A DNA stretch of 64,000 bases, taken from contig DATGQZ010000024.1 of the NCBI GenBank assembly GCA_035303945.1, positions 13,945-77,944 on the forward strand, in the 5' to 3' direction. The position numbers were made by a program, and so were the translations under genes. Below, one piece after another: positions 62,401 to 64,000 of this stretch. Each line of letters starts with the position of its first letter. The first letter of the stretch is position 1. The notes below the pieces were generated by a model. The model was not told the DNA's origin and did not search any database. It was given only the letters and a program-made list of their open reading frames with translations. This DNA is from DATGMS01 sp035303945. Lineage in GTDB: Bacteria > Bacteroidota > Bacteroidia > Cytophagales > Cyclobacteriaceae.

Positions 62401-63651
62401 TTAATCCCGTTCGATGATGCAGCGCCTCAACAGGTTCAAGGCATACACCGCCGTATATTGAATGTTTAGTTCCCGCTCCTGGGTCAACTGAAGCTTTTGT
62501 GTCACTGTCTGTCCCTGGTAATCGCACGCCAGCCAAACTGTTCCTACAGGCTTGTCTGTTGATCCTCCCGTTGGACCAGCAATGCCGCTAGTAGCCAAGC
62601 CATAATCCGCATCAAATTTCTCACGGACATTGCGGGCCATTTCTGTCACAGTCTCCTCGCTGACAGCGCCTACAGCGGCTAATGTATCATCCTTTACCCC
62701 AAGTTGTGCTATCTTGAAGCGGTTGTGATAAGGAACCACACCACCATTGTAATAGGCACTGCATCCGGCTATACTTGTGATCAGGTGTGAAATATAGCCA
62801 CCTGAACAGCTTTCTGCTAAAGCTACAGTTTTATTTTTACTTAGCAAAAGCTTCCCTATAGCCTCTGGGAGCCGCTCTGCGTCATATCCATAAATGTATT
62901 CGTCTATCAGCGGACGCAGCTTCTCAAGCTGTTCTTCCACTTCAACCACCAATCGACTCTCCTCCTTTCCGATAGCCGTGAGCCGTAATTTCACCTCGCC
63001 CAAAGAAGGGAGATATGCTAATTTAATGTGGTCGGGCAGATTACTTTCCCATTCAGCTATGCGTGAAGCCAACCAGCTCTCGCCTATCCCTACCGTCTTA
63101 ATGACTTTGTGATAAATGACCGGAAGCTCAAACCTCTTCTTTAGGGTTGGAAGGACATAATCGATCATCAATTTCTTCATCTCATGAGGTACACCTGGCA
63201 TGGACATCCAAACAACGCCACGTACATCAAACCACATTCCTGGAGCGGTGCCCACTTCATTACGCACATAGGTGCATTTCGTGGGCAAGTGGGCTTGGAG
63301 TGCATTGATGGGGGTGAGCTCCCTGCCCCTCGTTGCAAAAAACATCCGGACATCATCGAGTGCTTCAGGAAAAAGTTCTATGGAACATCCAAAATACTCA
63401 GCAAGCAAAGGTTTGGTAAGATCGTCATTTGTGGGTCCCAGCCCTCCGGTAATCAGCACAATGTCCGCGCGTCTTTCTGCCGCTTCAAAGGCCTTGAGGA
63501 TGGCATCCCTGTTGTCTCCCACCGTCGTCCTCTGTACTACCTTAACGCCTATCTTGTCCAGCTCCTGGCTTATCCAGTGACTGTTGGTATCGACGATTTG
63601 CCCGTACAAGAGCTCGTCGCCAATGGCTAGTATTTCTGCTTTTATAATCAT
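62401..63651 (-). CDS. CinA-family protein, nicotinamide-nucleotide amidohydrolase
   Basis: N-terminal molybdopterin-binding-like (MoCF) domain (ILAIGDELLYGQIVDTNS, LITGGLGPTNDDLTKP) and a C-terminal CinA domain (ALAESCSGGYISHLITSIAG, GLATSGIAGPTGGS) that, in characterised homologues, deamidates NMN in pyridine-nucleotide recycling. 416 aa, full length. Older name: competence/damage-inducible protein CinA. A minus-strand -7 box (TATCTTTG, 63753-63760) is upstream but lacks a -33 partner. Confidence 0.93.
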   Translation of the reverse strand: MIIKAEILAIGDELLYGQIVDTNSHWISQELDKIGVKVVQRTTVGDNRDAILKAFEAAERRADIVLITGGLGPTNDDLTKPLLAEYFGCSIELFPEALDDVRMFFATRGRELTPINALQAHLPTKCTYVRNEVGTAPGMWFDVRGVVWMSMPGVPHEMKKLMIDYVLPTLKKRFELPVIYHKVIKTVGIGESWLASRIAEWESNLPDHIKLAYLPSLGEVKLRLTAIGKEESRLVVEVEEQLEKLRPLIDEYIYGYDAERLPEAIGKLLLSKNKTVALAESCSGGYISHLITSIAGCSAYYNGGVVPYHNRFKIAQLGVKDDTLAAVGAVSEETVTEMARNVREKFDADYGLATSGIAGPTGGSTDKPVGTVWLACDYQGQTVTQKLQLTQERELNIQYTAVYALNLLRRCIIERD

Positions 63652-63910
63652 ATATCAGCTAAAAATGGATGAAAATGGGACAAGATGATCAGTGCGATGC
63701 TGCTTCATTCTGTAAATTTATTCCTTTAGTTTAAAACTAACATCTCCTGCTTCAAAGATAAGAAAGTCTCAGCGATCGCCTTGCCGGATCATTATTTAAA
63801 TAGGCAAATATGGAGATGGATGTAGGCTTAAAACATGTTAGAAGCGTTCACATTCAGCATCATACAAGAGCTCATTTTTTTTTGTCCAAAAAACTATTTT
63901 CTAACGAGGG

Positions 63911-63946
63911 TAAAAAAAAGACCTGCCAGAAAGTATGACAGGTCTT
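63911..63946 (-). terminator. Terminator after the tRNA-Leu gene
   Basis: On the minus strand: GACCTGTCA / TGGCAGGTC stem (one G-T pair) with a 7-base loop, then a run of eight T. It follows the 3' end of the tRNA by a few bases. Confidence 0.88.
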
Positions 63947-63947
63947 G

Positions 63948-64000
63948 TGCGCACGAGAAGATTCGAACTTCCACACCAATTAAGGCACCACCCCCTCAAG
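63948..64000 (-). tRNA. tRNA-Leu (anticodon GAG), 3' part, cut by window edge
   Basis: On the minus strand the window begins inside the anticodon arm: TT-GAG-GG puts anticodon GAG at 63997-63995. It is followed by a long variable arm (TGCC...GGTG), the T arm GGAAG-TTCGAAT-CTTCT, and the acceptor 3' strand CGTGCGC with discriminator A. The long variable arm, the acceptor and the A73 fit tRNA-Leu. CCA is not encoded. The D arm and 5' half lie outside the window. Confidence 0.88.

Noticed and set aside
63772..63787. Minus-strand GG-N10-GC sequence upstream of cinA
   Set aside because: 8 of 11 positions and a leader above 100 bases; it also coincides with a GCGATCGC palindrome that could explain the resemblance.
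1..64000. CRISPR arrays, insertion sequences, prophage, toxin-antitoxin or known defence islands
   Set aside because: I looked for regular repeats, transposase or recombinase motifs and defence-type domains on both strands and saw none; the gene content is chromosomal core and conserved accessory.

Overview
The window is a chromosomal segment of a Bacteroidota bacterium, most likely from the Cytophagales. I infer this from the gene families and from base use, not from a database match. The indicators are a lipoprotein-type TamA partner (TamL) with a giant TamB, a DUF4290 gene in front of murA, DUF2807 and DUF4412 secreted proteins, a 630-residue serine-biosynthesis fusion, several Bacteroidota-type promoters (TTG / TAnnTTTG), and few Shine-Dalgarno sequences. 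Nothing in it looks like a prophage, transposon, CRISPR array or integrative element; almost all genes are housekeeping or conserved accessory genes.

Layout. 1-8.1 kb: the 3' end of a chorismate-binding enzyme gene, a small membrane protein gene, then tamL-tamB on the minus strand. 8.3-12.8 kb: a plus-strand operon with miaB, a receiver-less sigma-54 activator, lptE, an uncharacterised gene and secG. 13.0-17.4 kb: a haloperoxidase/PAP2-type lipoprotein, a minus-strand sigma/anti-sigma/gmk/nadD operon, and a lipid A acyltransferase. 17.4-18 kb: csbD facing a 50-residue membrane protein. 18.2-22.7 kb: uvrD/pcrA, then DUF4290-murA. 22.9-28.8 kb: mostly small envelope, lipid and DNA proteins, including ssb, a diacylglycerol-kinase-like gene next to an App1-type phosphatidate phosphatase, and an M23 protein. 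29-37 kb: the serB-serA fusion, a tandem Usp protein, a DUF4412 protein, a Zn/Cd ATPase, folA and an aldose epimerase-like gene. 37-44 kb: rnhB with a large glycosidase, an NtrY/NtrC-type two-component pair and an FKBP isomerase. 44-51 kb: small secreted proteins, lpxH, ftsH, rsfS, birA and ahcY. 51-64 kb: a lipoprotein, acetyl-CoA hydrolase, fused isobutyryl-CoA mutase, osmC, a hybrid histidine kinase, a 2-oxoacid dehydrogenase E2, cinA, and part of a tRNA-Leu(GAG) gene at the right edge.

How the genes work together. Outer-membrane and LPS biogenesis is the strongest theme: tamL/tamB, lptE, the LpxL-like acyltransferase, lpxH, murA and ftsH. Carbon and CoA metabolism is represented by icmF, acetyl-CoA hydrolase and the E2 subunit.

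The least expected signal is a set of four sequences with exact GG-N10-GC sigma-54 spacing and good agreement with TGGCAC-N5-TTGCW. Three lie just upstream of very small proteins (68 aa, CsbD of 61 aa, and a 59-aa membrane protein); the fourth lies against the start of the NtrC-type regulator gene. The window also encodes two sigma-54 activators, one without any sensor domain. I propose a sigma-54 small-protein stress regulon as the most interesting hypothesis here; it is inference and is testable.
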